Origin: JAFCUW01 sp049898325
Lineage (GTDB): Bacteria; Pseudomonadota; Gammaproteobacteria; Burkholderiales; Burkholderiaceae_D
Direction: 5' to 3'
Assembly: GCF_049898325.1 (NCBI RefSeq)
Contig: NZ_JAFCXL010000014.1
Span: forward strand, 80,201 to 144,200
Length of the DNA stretch: 64,000 nucleotides
Made by a program: the position numbers and the translations under genes. Shown here one piece after another: positions 7,935 through 16,898 of the stretch. The notes under the pieces are model-generated. The model saw nothing but the letters and a program-made list of their open reading frames with translations, did not search any database and was not told the origin of the DNA. Positions within the stretch are counted from its first letter, which is position 1. The number at the start of each line of letters is the position of its first letter.

Positions 7935-8959
7935 GCCCGTTCCTGTTGTGCGTGCGCGCCGTCGGCGGCAGTGTCGCCGTAGCCGTTCGGATGAGAAAGG
8001 TGCCACTGCCACGCGCTGGCGACGATGGTGTGCAGGTCCGAGCGACTGGCGCTCCAGCCCAGCTGGGCCCTGGCGCGGCTGCTGTCGGCCACCAGTATCG
8101 GCGGGTCGCCCGGCCGGCGCGGTCCGCTCACCGCCTCGATCGGTTTGCCGGTGACGGCGCGGCAGGCGTCGACGACCTGCCGCACGCTGTAGCCGGTACC
8201 GCTACCGAGATTGAGCTGCAGGGCTACGCCCGGCACCAGCGCCTGCAGCGCGCGCAGGTGGGCATCGGCCAGGTCGTCGACGTGGACATAGTCGCGCACG
8301 CAGGTGCCGTCGGCGGTCGGGTAATCAATGCCGTGAATGAGCACGCGCTCGGCCTGGCCCAGCGCCACCTTCAGAATATTCGGAATCAGGTGCGATTCGG
8401 GCGTGTGCGCTTCGCCGATACCGCCTTCCAGACTGGCGCCGGCGGCATTGAAGTAGCGTAGCGCGGCAGTGGCGAAGCCATAGGCGCGCGCATACTCCTG
8501 CAAGGCCTGTTCGGCCACCATTTTTGAATAGCCATAGGGATTGATGGGCCGCTGCGGTTCGTCTTCGGTGATGGGGATGGTCACGGCGGCCCCATAGGTG
8601 GCGGTGGTGCTCGAAAAGACGATGCGGTTGACGCCGGCGCGGCGCATCGCTTCGAGCAGCGACAGCGTGCCGACGATATTGTTGTGATAGTACTTGGCCG
8701 GATCGACCATCGATTCACCGACCAGCGCGCAGGCGGCGAAATGCATCACCGCCTCGATGGCATGCTCGCGCAATACCTTCTCGAGCAGTGTGCCGTCGTG
8801 CAGATCACCTTCGATCAGCAGCCCGGGCGGCACTGCCGCGCGGTGGCCTTCGCTTAAATTGTCGTAGGCCCACACCTGGTGCCCCGCCCGCGCCAGCACG
8901 CGCAGCGCATGGCTGCCGATATAACCTGCCCCTCCAACGACCAGTACCCGCATGCTCAT
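7931..8959 (-). CDS. galE: UDP-glucose 4-epimerase
   Basis: This 342-residue SDR enzyme interconverts UDP-glucose and UDP-galactose with bound NAD. It shows VVGGAGYIGSHALR at the N terminus, the SSTTATYG serine/threonine site, the catalytic YGYSK, and the GalE-typical NPYGYSKMVAEQ and GTCVRDYVHVDDL segments. Length is normal. It lies between the toroid protein and the UDP-xylose-synthase-like gene with ATGA-type overlaps on both sides, so it provides galactose for the locus. The start is ATG 8959; the second ATG two codons later is equally possible. Confidence 0.92.
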   Translation of the reverse strand: MSMRVLVVGGAGYIGSHALRVLARAGHQVWAYDNLSEGHRAAVPPGLLIEGDLHDGTLLEKVLREHAIEAVMHFAACALVGESMVDPAKYYHNNIVGTLSLLEAMRRAGVNRIVFSSTTATYGAAVTIPITEDEPQRPINPYGYSKMVAEQALQEYARAYGFATAALRYFNAAGASLEGGIGEAHTPESHLIPNILKVALGQAERVLIHGIDYPTADGTCVRDYVHVDDLADAHLRALQALVPGVALQLNLGSGTGYSVRQVVDACRAVTGKPIEAVSGPRRPGDPPILVADSSRARAQLGWSASRSDLHTIVASAWQWHLSHPNGYGDTAADGAHAQQERA

Positions 8960-10098
8960 GCTCCTTGATTGATTCCATTTGCCCGACCGGCTACGCTGCG
9001 CTGGTGCCAGCGGTACAGCACTTCCAGATACAGGGTTGCCGTCAGTTCAGCGCCGCCGTCGATGAAGACGCCGTGCAGGTCGTTGCAGTAATGCCAGGGC
9101 AGCCAGCCTTCTGTGTGCATGCGATGGCGCGCAAGGTAGTCCACCGCGCGCGCCAGTTGCGGCGCCTCCCAGGCCTCGAAGTACATGTACGACAGTGCCG
9201 CCAGCGCCGTATGAAAAGGCGTCTCGACCATGCCGTCGGCCTGCTGCAGGGCGGCGAAATGGGCGAGGATGGTCGGCTTGACGCGTTCGAGCTGGTCGAT
9301 GCGGTGCACCGCCAGCCGGGCCACGTGGAAGTAGGCCACGCTCAGGCTGGCGTAATAACCGGGCGGCATCTGCGCCGTCTCGATCCGTTCAATCAGCCGC
9401 GCCAATAGCACTCGGGTGCGTGGCGTGATGCCGCAATGGAGCAGCACATTGGCGGCGATGCCAGGCTCGAAGCTGTCGCGGTACTCGGCGTCGATCAGCG
9501 CCATGACGGCTGCGGGCGTGCCATACGCGCGCATGGCCGCGTCCGACACCGCCTTGTCGGCGCGCAGCCAGCGGCGCTCGGCGCGGTGGCGCACACGCCG
9601 GTACCAGGGCGCCGGCCGCGGCACCAGCCAGGTCAGGATGTCGCCGCCAGGCGTGATGTTCTCGAACACCATTGCCAGGTTGACGCCACTGGCGACGCCG
9701 TTGCGCTCGAGGGCGAGCGCGGCCAGGCAGGTGTCGTCGACGTCGGTGGGGAAATCAATCGGCTTGGCGTGCGCCGGCACGTAGCGCGCCACGCCGTTTT
9801 CCATGCCACGGGCAAGCGAAGCGCAGCCTTTACGGATGATGGCCGCCACCCCGGGCACATCGATGTCGGCCAGGTGATAGACGATATTGGCGGTGCAGAA
9901 CGGGCATTCGCCGAAACTGAACCAGTGTGCGAATGCGGTGGCGCCAACATAGGACGGCACTGCGGCGGGAAAGGCGCGGTAGGTGGGAAAGCTGCCGTCG
10001 GCGCCCTGGCTGCTGGCCAGGTAGTCGACGATGGCAGTGCAGGCGGCGGCGAGGTCTACGTCGTCGGCGCCACTGGCGGCGGTAAGCGACTGGTTCAT
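8956..10098 (-). CDS. Alpha/alpha-toroid protein resembling prenyltransferase/terpene-cyclase repeats
   Basis: This 380-residue protein carries repeated helix-pair motifs with the feel of squalene-cyclase/prenyltransferase repeats: YLASSQGADGSFPTY near residue 26, DVDDTCLAALALERNG near 120, and GMVETPFHTALAALSY and GAELTATLYLEVL toward the end. A CPFCTAN segment near 68 adds two cysteines. No signal peptide or membrane helix is seen. I chose ATG 10098 because it forms an ATGA overlap with the stop of the ABC ATPase; the frame is open further up only as antisense-like arginine-rich sequence. The function is unknown: a cyclase, a prenyl-binding protein or a polysaccharide lyase-like toroid are all possible. 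Its place beside the exporter and a UbiA fusion favours handling of a lipid or lipid-linked substrate. Confidence 0.6.
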   Translation of the reverse strand: MNQSLTAASGADDVDLAAACTAIVDYLASSQGADGSFPTYRAFPAAVPSYVGATAFAHWFSFGECPFCTANIVYHLADIDVPGVAAIIRKGCASLARGMENGVARYVPAHAKPIDFPTDVDDTCLAALALERNGVASGVNLAMVFENITPGGDILTWLVPRPAPWYRRVRHRAERRWLRADKAVSDAAMRAYGTPAAVMALIDAEYRDSFEPGIAANVLLHCGITPRTRVLLARLIERIETAQMPPGYYASLSVAYFHVARLAVHRIDQLERVKPTILAHFAALQQADGMVETPFHTALAALSYMYFEAWEAPQLARAVDYLARHRMHTEGWLPWHYCNDLHGVFIDGGAELTATLYLEVLYRWHQRSVAGRANGINQGA

Positions 10099-11291
10099 GC
10101 AAGTTCCCAACGGTGAGGTAGCAAGGCGACGCCGACGTCCTTGCCGTCGTGGTGCACGGCGAACGGCGCCACCGCGGCCCTGGAGTCGAACACGAGCGGG
10201 CTCAGATTGTCCATCAGCGCCACGGTGAAAGAATATTGTCCCGACAGCAGCGGCAATTGGTCGATGACGAAGGTGACGGCGCACAGCGTGCCGTCGAGGC
10301 GCTGCATGCCGCTGGCCAGGCCATCCATCTTGGTGCTGATGCCGTAGCACCAGAGCGCGTCGTTGCGCACGATGACGATGCCGACATGGACGCCGTCGCG
10401 CCACGCCTGCTCGCTCACGTCGGCGGTAATGCGCAGTGTCAGCCGTTGGCCGGTGGCGATGACACCGGCATGCGCGTCCGAACCGAGGCACACGTCGCGC
10501 AACACGGTGCCGCTGCGGCGCGGATCGGCCGGCGCTGGTGCCGGTAGCGCCTGCGCCGCAGCGCCATCGCGGTCGCGCTCATGGTCCTGGTAGGCCTTGA
10601 GCACCGAAGCGGTATCGGCCAGCATGGCCGGTTGGCCGTCGCGCAGCCACAGTGTGCGCTCGCACACTTCGCCGATGGCATACATATCGTGCGAACAAAA
10701 TACCAGGGCGCAGCCGCCCTCGCGCAGTGCCTTGATGCGGCGCATGCACTTGAGGCGGAAGTGCTGGTCGCCCACCGACAGGTGCTCGTCCACCACGAGG
10801 ATATCGGGCGCACTGGCGGTGGCGACGGCAAAGCCGAGGCGCAGATACATGCCGGACGAGTAAATGCGCACCGGCTTGTCGATGAACTCGCCCAGCTCGG
10901 CGAAGTCGACGATATGCGGCATCAGCGCTGCCGTTTGCGCCGGCGACAGGCCCATCACGGCGCAGCCGACGCGGATGTTTTCAAGGCCACTGAGGTCCGG
11001 GTGGAAGCCGGCGCCGAGCTGTAGCATCGCGGCGACCCGGCCATGCCGTTCGATGCTGCCGCTGGTCGGCGCCAGCGCGCCGGCCAGCATTTTGAGCAGG
11101 GTCGATTTGCCGGCGCCATTGGCACCGACGATGCCAAGTGAGCCGCCGGCGGCCACCTCGAAGCTGACGTCGCGCACGGCGCTGACCGTTTCGCCGTAGC
11201 TGCGCCGCAGCAGCACTTCCTTGAGGCTGTCGATGGGGTTGCGGTAAAGCCGGAAGGCCTTGTTTACCACGCGGGCGCGAATACTGTACAT
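10095..11291 (-). CDS. wzt: Wzt-type ABC transporter ATP-binding protein
   Basis: This 398-residue ATPase powers export of a lipid-linked polysaccharide across the inner membrane. The N-terminal half has Walker A GANGAGKST, the signature region YSSGMYLRLGFAVA and Walker B ILVVDEHLSVGD. The C-terminal part (about residues 265-398) is a beta-rich domain like the Wzt carbohydrate-binding domain, which reads the terminal modification of finished chains. Such domains usually mean chain length is set by a capping group, so the carbamoyl or another decoration could be the export signal; that is an inference. ATG 11291 overlaps the permease stop by one base (TGATG). Confidence 0.88.
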   Translation of the reverse strand: MYSIRARVVNKAFRLYRNPIDSLKEVLLRRSYGETVSAVRDVSFEVAAGGSLGIVGANGAGKSTLLKMLAGALAPTSGSIERHGRVAAMLQLGAGFHPDLSGLENIRVGCAVMGLSPAQTAALMPHIVDFAELGEFIDKPVRIYSSGMYLRLGFAVATASAPDILVVDEHLSVGDQHFRLKCMRRIKALREGGCALVFCSHDMYAIGEVCERTLWLRDGQPAMLADTASVLKAYQDHERDRDGAAAQALPAPAPADPRRSGTVLRDVCLGSDAHAGVIATGQRLTLRITADVSEQAWRDGVHVGIVIVRNDALWCYGISTKMDGLASGMQRLDGTLCAVTFVIDQLPLLSGQYSFTVALMDNLSPLVFDSRAAVAPFAVHHDGKDVGVALLPHRWELA

Positions 11292-12106
11292 CAGAGAAAA
11301 TCCTTGGCGCGGTCGATGGTTGCCCGGTGCATCCACAGCCCGGCCGCCGCCGCCGCCACTGCCCACACCAGCAGGATCGCCACCGCACTCGAGTCGAACG
11401 GGCCATGCACAAGCAGCGCGCGGTAGATCGACACCAGGTGGTGCAGCGGATTGACCGTCAGCGTCCACGCCAGTGCCGGCGGCAGCGCCTCGGCGCTGTA
11501 GAAGATCGGCGTGAGGAATAACCATGCCGTGAGCACAAAGCCGAGCACCTCGGCGACGTCGGCGATGAACACGGACAGGATGCTGACGAACCAGCCGATG
11601 CCGACCGTCAGTAAGATGCGCAAGGCGATCGCCAGCGGCAGCAGCAAGACCAGCGGGCCGGGCGGCTCGCCGTGCAGCGCCACGGCCAGCAGCAGCAGGG
11701 CCAGGCCGGCCACTTCGCTCACCGAGGTGCTCAGCACGCGCGAGGCGGCCACCACTTCGGCCGGGAACTGTTCGCGATCGAGCAGGGCGCGGTCTTCGCG
11801 CAAGGACGGGCAAGCGCGCTGCAGGCCGTCGGCGAAGGCCTGGAACGGCAGCAGACCGGCCAGCATGTTGACGGCGAAATGCCAGGCCTGGCTGTCACTG
11901 CGGCCAGAGCGCAGGATAAACACGAACACGGTCAGATAGATCGCCAGCGTTGCCAGTGGCAGCAGCACCGTCCACAAGGCGCCAAACACGGTCGTCGCGT
12001 AGCGCTTGCGCAGTTCGCGGCGCGACAGCGCCAGCAGCGGGTACCAATAGCGATAAAAGGCGCCCGGCAGCAGCGGCTCGCGTCGAGCGGGGACGGGGAT
12101 GGTCAT
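11291..12106 (-). CDS. wzm: Wzm-type ABC-2 polysaccharide export permease
   Basis: This 271-residue membrane protein is the channel partner of the ATPase encoded next. The N-terminal cytosolic segment contains SRRELRKRYATTVFGALWTVLLP, a coupling region typical of Wzm/TagG permeases. About six hydrophobic helices follow, with an FLTPIFYSAEALPP segment and a final NPLHHLVSIYRALLVHG before the last helix, both characteristic of the family. The start ATG 12106 forms an ATGA overlap with the stop of the UbiA fusion gene. Confidence 0.9.
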   Translation of the reverse strand: MTIPVPARREPLLPGAFYRYWYPLLALSRRELRKRYATTVFGALWTVLLPLATLAIYLTVFVFILRSGRSDSQAWHFAVNMLAGLLPFQAFADGLQRACPSLREDRALLDREQFPAEVVAASRVLSTSVSEVAGLALLLLAVALHGEPPGPLVLLLPLAIALRILLTVGIGWFVSILSVFIADVAEVLGFVLTAWLFLTPIFYSAEALPPALAWTLTVNPLHHLVSIYRALLVHGPFDSSAVAILLVWAVAAAAAGLWMHRATIDRAKDFL

Positions 12107-15100
12107 GCTGGAGTGCTCCTCGGTATGCTGCGCAGGCGCGCATTGGCGGCGAAACTACCGGCCTCGGCGGCCGAGGCGAAACGACCAAGGCGGCTGTGGT
12201 AGGCCAGGTCCAGCGGCAGGATGTCGATGCCGTCGATGCGCGCCGGCGGCGCAGACACTGGTCCGCGGCGCCGTCGAAACGCGTAACTTTCCCCATCAAG
12301 GCGTGCCCGATGGAGCAGCTCGAGTAGCGCGTGCAGCATCTGGCGGTCGCTGTAGCCGCTGTCGACGGCGAAGCCGGCCATCTGCCCGGCGTGGGCGGCG
12401 CCGTCGGCGCGCAGGCGGGCCAGCGCGGCCACCGCCGCGTCGGCACTGCCAGCCACGACAGCGCCGGCCCTGGCCAGCGCCGGCCACTGCGCCGCCAGTT
12501 GCGGGTGCACCAGCGGCACGGCGCCGTGTGCCATGGCCTCGCACAGGCTGCGGTAATTGGCGCCCGTGCTATCGGCGGCGACCACCATCAGCGTCTGGCC
12601 AAACAGGGCGCGCATCTGCTGGCGATTGATGGCGCCGGCGATGTCAATGCCGTCAATGGCCAGGACGGCCGCCTGTGCCGGCGCCGAGTTCAGTACCAGC
12701 AGCGTCAAGGTCGGCGCGCACTGCAGCATGGCGCGCGCCAGCTCGACCAGCCAGGCCAGCGCTGCCGGGTCACTCTCGGGCGGCGCCAGCAGCAGCAGCG
12801 TGGCGCGCTCTTTCGGCGCGGCTGTCGCGCCAAGTTGGCCGTGCGGGATCATGGCCAGGCGCGGCGCCAGCGCCGGCAGCTGTTCTCGCACCTGGCGCGC
12901 GACCACGCGGTCGGTGGCGATCGCCCCGTTCCAGCTGGCCCCCATGCGCGCGCCGTGCTCAAGGTACAGTGGGCCAGTGTCGTGAAAGCTGCCGATCACC
13001 AGCACCTGGTCCGACAGCGCCGCGCTGATGCATGAATGGCGCCAGTCGAAGGTGGGGAAATAGACGCACGGGGCATTCGATTCGAGCAAACTGATCATCG
13101 CGCCCCAACGGGCGCCCCAGTTGTCCTCGCCGGCCACGGCCAGCTCGATGCAGTCGATGTCGGTCGGCCGCGTCAAACGGTCGGCGTCGATATTGACCAG
13201 CACCGTCGTCTCCTCGGTAAAGAGCAGGCTGACCTTGAGACCGGCGCCTTGCAGCGCGCGCGCCACGTCCTCCGACCAGGCATTGACGCCGTTGGCCGTC
13301 CATACGGGCGCGGCGATGAATACCCGCATGCCGGCCAGCGACCTGGCCAGCTCGTCCAGGCCGAGGGCCGTCGTGGGCGTCACCGCCTGCGACAACTGCT
13401 CCTGGTATTGCTCGGCATCGTCGATCGAAGGGAAATTGCCGACCTGCGGCAACGTGAACGGCAGCGCCACGGGAAACAGGCTGACGCCGGCCACGCTGGC
13501 CGGCGGATGGTCGAGCAATCCGGCCGGGCGCTTGAAACGGCCGGCGGCGAGGTCCTCGGCGGCGCGCTTGAACACGTGCCGGTAGGAGGCGACCATGTCC
13601 TCGACGCGAAAGCCGCCGTGGCGCACCGAGGCGAACGCGTTGGCCGCCATCTGTTGGCGCAACGCCGGTGCGGCCCACAGCCGCGCGATGCCATCGGCAA
13701 ACGACTCGGCATCGCCGATCGTCGCCAGCACACCGTTGACGCCATCGTCGATCAGCTCCGGGATGCCGCTTTCCATGCGCGACACGAGCGGCACGCAACC
13801 TCTGCCCATTGCCTCGATCAGGGCGTTGGGCATGCCTTCGAATTCGGACGCCAGCAGGTAGACGTCGTGCTGTTCGAGCAAGGCTGCCACCGCTTCCGGG
13901 GCAACCAGGCCGTGAAAATGGATCAGGCCCTGCGCCACCAGCGGCGCCGCCGCCAGGCGCAGCGCTTGCTCGTCGGGACCGGCGCCGACGATGGTCAGCT
14001 TGAGCGGCACGCCGCGCGCCGCTGCGGCGGCGACGATGCGCGGCAAGTCGAGCACCCGCTTCTGGTGCTGCTTCAAGATGCCGTGGTAAATGAGCCGCAG
14101 CACCGGCGCCGCGCGCGCCGGTGCCGGCTGGCGTTCGGGAATGGGCACGCCGATCGGGATCACCACCAGGCGATCGGCCAGATGCGGACACAGCGCCAGC
14201 GTGTGCCTGGCCACTGCCTCGCTGACGGCCACGACGATGTTCCAGCTGGCGCCGAGGCGGCGCACGTGATCGTAATGGAGGGGGTCGTCGCTGTGGACGA
14301 TGCCCACCACGATCACCCGGTCCGACAGGCGCGGGCAGACGTTCGAGTGGCGCCAGTCGGAATTGGGAATATAGATGCAGGGCGCGTTTGCATCGAGCGT
14401 ACGCACCATCGCGCCCCAGTGCGCGCCCCAGCTGGCCGTGCGGTGCAATCCGAGCGAGGCGAACGGCAGGTCGGGCGCTGCCGGCAGCAGCCGTTCGCTG
14501 GTCGAGACCAGCTCGCTGTCGTTTTCGGTCAACAGGATCGTGGCTTCGGCGCCGCCCGCGATCAGGCCGCGCGCCAGATTGGCCGAAAACACGTTGACGC
14601 CATTGACGGTCCAACTGGTGGCGCCGATCAGTACGCGCAGCGGCGGCGGTGCGGCTGGCGCGGTGCTGGGCCAGCGCGCACGGCAGGCGCGCGCCGCTTG
14701 CCGCAGCGCGCGGCGCAGGCTGGCATGGAACAGCCCGACAAACCCCAGCACCATCAGCCAGGCGCGCGGTTCCAGCATGGCCAGGCCAATGAGCAGCGAC
14801 AGCGGCAGCCACACCTCGACCATTTCGTTGTTCAGGAACGGCACATAGGGTTCACGCGAACTGTCGGCTGGCTCGAACACGGGCTGGCGCCAGCCGCGCA
14901 GGCGCTTGACCGCTTCGAGCAGCGCGCAGGCGGCCAGCAGCAGCGCTGCCAGCGGCGCGCGCGCCACCAGCGGCGCCAGCAGCACACACAGGGCCAGCAA
15001 TTCGACTGGCAGCAGCCAGCTCACCAGCTGCCGCGCCGCGCCTATGCCGATGGTGCCGACCAGGGTGCGCACGCCGGCCACGCTGTCGGCCTGGTGATCG

Positions 15101-15672
15101 GCGACCTGGTGCAGGACGATGCCGCGCACACCGGCCAGGGCAGCCCAGCAGCCGACGGCGCCGATGAAGGGGCCGGGCGCATCGATACTCAAGGTTGCCG
15201 CGCGCGCCACGATCAGCGCCGGCAGCAGATGCACGCCGGCGGCGTCGAACAGGGCACCCCACAATCCGCGCCCCTTTAAGCGCAGCGGCGGCACCGAGTA
15301 GGCGATTGGCAGCAGCAAGTTCAGGCCCAGCAGGAGTGCCAGCGGCATATCGGCGGCCTGCCAGACGATCGCCGCCAGGCAGGCCACGGGCAGCAGCAAG
15401 GCGCCTGCGCGCGCGCGATGTCCCAGCGCCGCCATGCGGTTGCGCCGTCCGCCCAGGCGGTCGGCATCAATGTCGCACAGGTCATTGAGCACGTAGCCGA
15501 ACACCGCCACGCACACCAGCGCGGCCAGCGCCGACAGCGCGGCCGTCCAGTTGCTCGGCGTGGCGCCCGACAGCAGCCAGCCGGCCGCCGCGATTGCCAG
15601 CAGCGGCGGGATCTTGTGCGACCACCAGTCGGCGCAGCGCGCGGTCTCGCTCAAGCGGGCAAACGATGTCAT
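12103..15672 (-). CDS. UbiA prenyltransferase - GT4 - degenerate GT4 triple fusion
   Basis: This 1189-residue protein has three parts. Residues 1-330 are a UbiA-type integral membrane prenyltransferase with two Asp-rich motifs (NDLCDIDAD at 63-71, DHQAD at 192-196) and many hydrophobic helices. Residues 346-702 are a GT-B family 4 glycosyltransferase with the E-x7-E site EGMPNALIE (612-620). Residues 783-1125 repeat the same fold: WTANGVNAWS mirrors WTVNGVNVFS and NAPCVYFPTFDWRHS mirrors NAPCIYIPNSDWRHS, but Gly replaces the first Glu of E-x7-E (1037). The third part is therefore a duplicated, probably inactive copy. I use the second ATG (15672), which makes an ATGA overlap; ATG 15678 adds two residues. 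UbiA enzymes join prenyl chains to acceptors, so the fusion may build and extend a prenyl-linked sugar. Confidence 0.85.
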   Translation of the reverse strand: MTSFARLSETARCADWWSHKIPPLLAIAAAGWLLSGATPSNWTAALSALAALVCVAVFGYVLNDLCDIDADRLGGRRNRMAALGHRARAGALLLPVACLAAIVWQAADMPLALLLGLNLLLPIAYSVPPLRLKGRGLWGALFDAAGVHLLPALIVARAATLSIDAPGPFIGAVGCWAALAGVRGIVLHQVADHQADSVAGVRTLVGTIGIGAARQLVSWLLPVELLALCVLLAPLVARAPLAALLLAACALLEAVKRLRGWRQPVFEPADSSREPYVPFLNNEMVEVWLPLSLLIGLAMLEPRAWLMVLGFVGLFHASLRRALRQAARACRARWPSTAPAAPPPLRVLIGATSWTVNGVNVFSANLARGLIAGGAEATILLTENDSELVSTSERLLPAAPDLPFASLGLHRTASWGAHWGAMVRTLDANAPCIYIPNSDWRHSNVCPRLSDRVIVVGIVHSDDPLHYDHVRRLGASWNIVVAVSEAVARHTLALCPHLADRLVVIPIGVPIPERQPAPARAAPVLRLIYHGILKQHQKRVLDLPRIVAAAAARGVPLKLTIVGAGPDEQALRLAAAPLVAQGLIHFHGLVAPEAVAALLEQHDVYLLASEFEGMPNALIEAMGRGCVPLVSRMESGIPELIDDGVNGVLATIGDAESFADGIARLWAAPALRQQMAANAFASVRHGGFRVEDMVASYRHVFKRAAEDLAAGRFKRPAGLLDHPPASVAGVSLFPVALPFTLPQVGNFPSIDDAEQYQEQLSQAVTPTTALGLDELARSLAGMRVFIAAPVWTANGVNAWSEDVARALQGAGLKVSLLFTEETTVLVNIDADRLTRPTDIDCIELAVAGEDNWGARWGAMISLLESNAPCVYFPTFDWRHSCISAALSDQVLVIGSFHDTGPLYLEHGARMGASWNGAIATDRVVARQVREQLPALAPRLAMIPHGQLGATAAPKERATLLLLAPPESDPAALAWLVELARAMLQCAPTLTLLVLNSAPAQAAVLAIDGIDIAGAINRQQMRALFGQTLMVVAADSTGANYRSLCEAMAHGAVPLVHPQLAAQWPALARAGAVVAGSADAAVAALARLRADGAAHAGQMAGFAVDSGYSDRQMLHALLELLHRARLDGESYAFRRRRGPVSAPPARIDGIDILPLDLAYHSRLGRFASAAEAGSFAANARLRSIPRSTPA

Positions 15673-16898
15673 CGGCATGCTTGCTCCCCGACAGCGGCGA
15701 TGGCGAGTCGATAGTGCGTCAGCGTTTGTTGCGCCACCTCGATATGGCTGTGGCGGCGTTCGATGGCAGCGCGGGCGCGGGCGCCGAGCCGCTCGCGCAG
15801 GGCGGCGTCGTCGAGCAGGCCTTCGATGTGGGCGACGAAAGCGGCGGCGTCGTGCGCATCGGCGAGCAAACCATCGACCCCGTCGTCAATCAGCTCCGGC
15901 ATGCCGCCCTGGCGCGATGCCACCACTGCGCGCCCGGCGGCCATCGCCTCCAGGCAGGAATACGGGCAGTTCTCCCACAGGCTGGGCAGCAAAAAAACGT
16001 CGCAGGCGCGCACCAGCGAGCGCAGGTCGGCGTTCGGCTGCGCGCCCAGGCAGTGCAGGCTGCCTTTGAGGGGCAGCTGCGCCAGGGCCGGCACCAGCGT
16101 CTCGCGCAGGTGGCCGAACAGGTCGTCGCCGGCCAGCACCAGGCTCACTTCGCGCCGTTGCAGCAGCAGCATGGCGATCTGGCGCAGCACATCGATACCC
16201 TTGCGTGTTTCCATCCTGCCCGTAAAGAGCACGATGGGCCGTGCGCGCACCAGCCCGTAGTGGCTGTGCACATCGAAGCTGTTGGCCAGACTGTCGAACC
16301 AGTCGATGTCAAGGCCGTTGGTGATGTGCGCAATGGGCCGGTTCAGTCCCAGCTGCGCGGTGGTCGCGTCGGCGACAAAGCGCGAGCAGGCGGTCAGTAC
16401 GCCGGCCCGTACGATGGCCTGCCGCTCGATGGCCGAACACAGGCTGACGTCGCCGCGGCGCACATCGTAGTAGCCCATGATCAGCTGCGCCGGTGAATGC
16501 AGGCGCACCACGCTGGCCAGCTCGCGCCGGCGCGTCACCAGCGCACCCTCGGCGCCGCATTCGGGCATCTCGACGACGTCGAAGCGGTGCATGCGCTCCA
16601 GTTCAGCAAGACCGGCCCGCATGCTCCAGGCATTCTGCAGCCGTTGACGGGTCCACCAGAAACGCACCCGGCCAAAGCCGTTGAAGACCGCCATCGCCGC
16701 CTCGCCCGACCAGTAGCGGTGCACCATGACGCCATCGCGCATCTCTGAGCGCATGGCGGTGGCGGTGGTGGCGCCGGCCAGCACGTGCACCTCGTGGCCC
16801 AGCGCGACCAGGCCACGCGCATGGTGCCAGGTATAGGTGCCGATGCCGCCAAAACCGGTCTCGGGGGGATATTCGAACGACAGCAGGGCTATTTTCAT
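15669..16898 (-). CDS. Family 4 glycosyltransferase
   Basis: This 409-residue GT-B enzyme begins with MKIALLSFEYPPETGFGGIGTY, the usual glycine-rich acceptor-side loop. The donor-binding half has GRMETRKGIDVL near residue 225, and the E-x7-E site is WENCPYSCLE. It transfers an unknown sugar in the cytoplasm. ATG 16898 overlaps the previous stop as ATGA. The reading frame stays open upstream only as arginine-rich antisense-like sequence within the preceding gene, which I exclude. Confidence 0.87.
   Translation of the reverse strand: MKIALLSFEYPPETGFGGIGTYTWHHARGLVALGHEVHVLAGATTATAMRSEMRDGVMVHRYWSGEAAMAVFNGFGRVRFWWTRQRLQNAWSMRAGLAELERMHRFDVVEMPECGAEGALVTRRRELASVVRLHSPAQLIMGYYDVRRGDVSLCSAIERQAIVRAGVLTACSRFVADATTAQLGLNRPIAHITNGLDIDWFDSLANSFDVHSHYGLVRARPIVLFTGRMETRKGIDVLRQIAMLLLQRREVSLVLAGDDLFGHLRETLVPALAQLPLKGSLHCLGAQPNADLRSLVRACDVFLLPSLWENCPYSCLEAMAAGRAVVASRQGGMPELIDDGVDGLLADAHDAAAFVAHIEGLLDDAALRERLGARARAAIERRHSHIEVAQQTLTHYRLAIAAVGEQACR

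Noticed and set aside
13036..15279. 747-codon open frame on the plus strand inside the UbiA fusion gene
   Set aside because: The opposite frame has clear domain motifs across the whole stretch; this one is His/Arg/Gln-rich shadow sequence.
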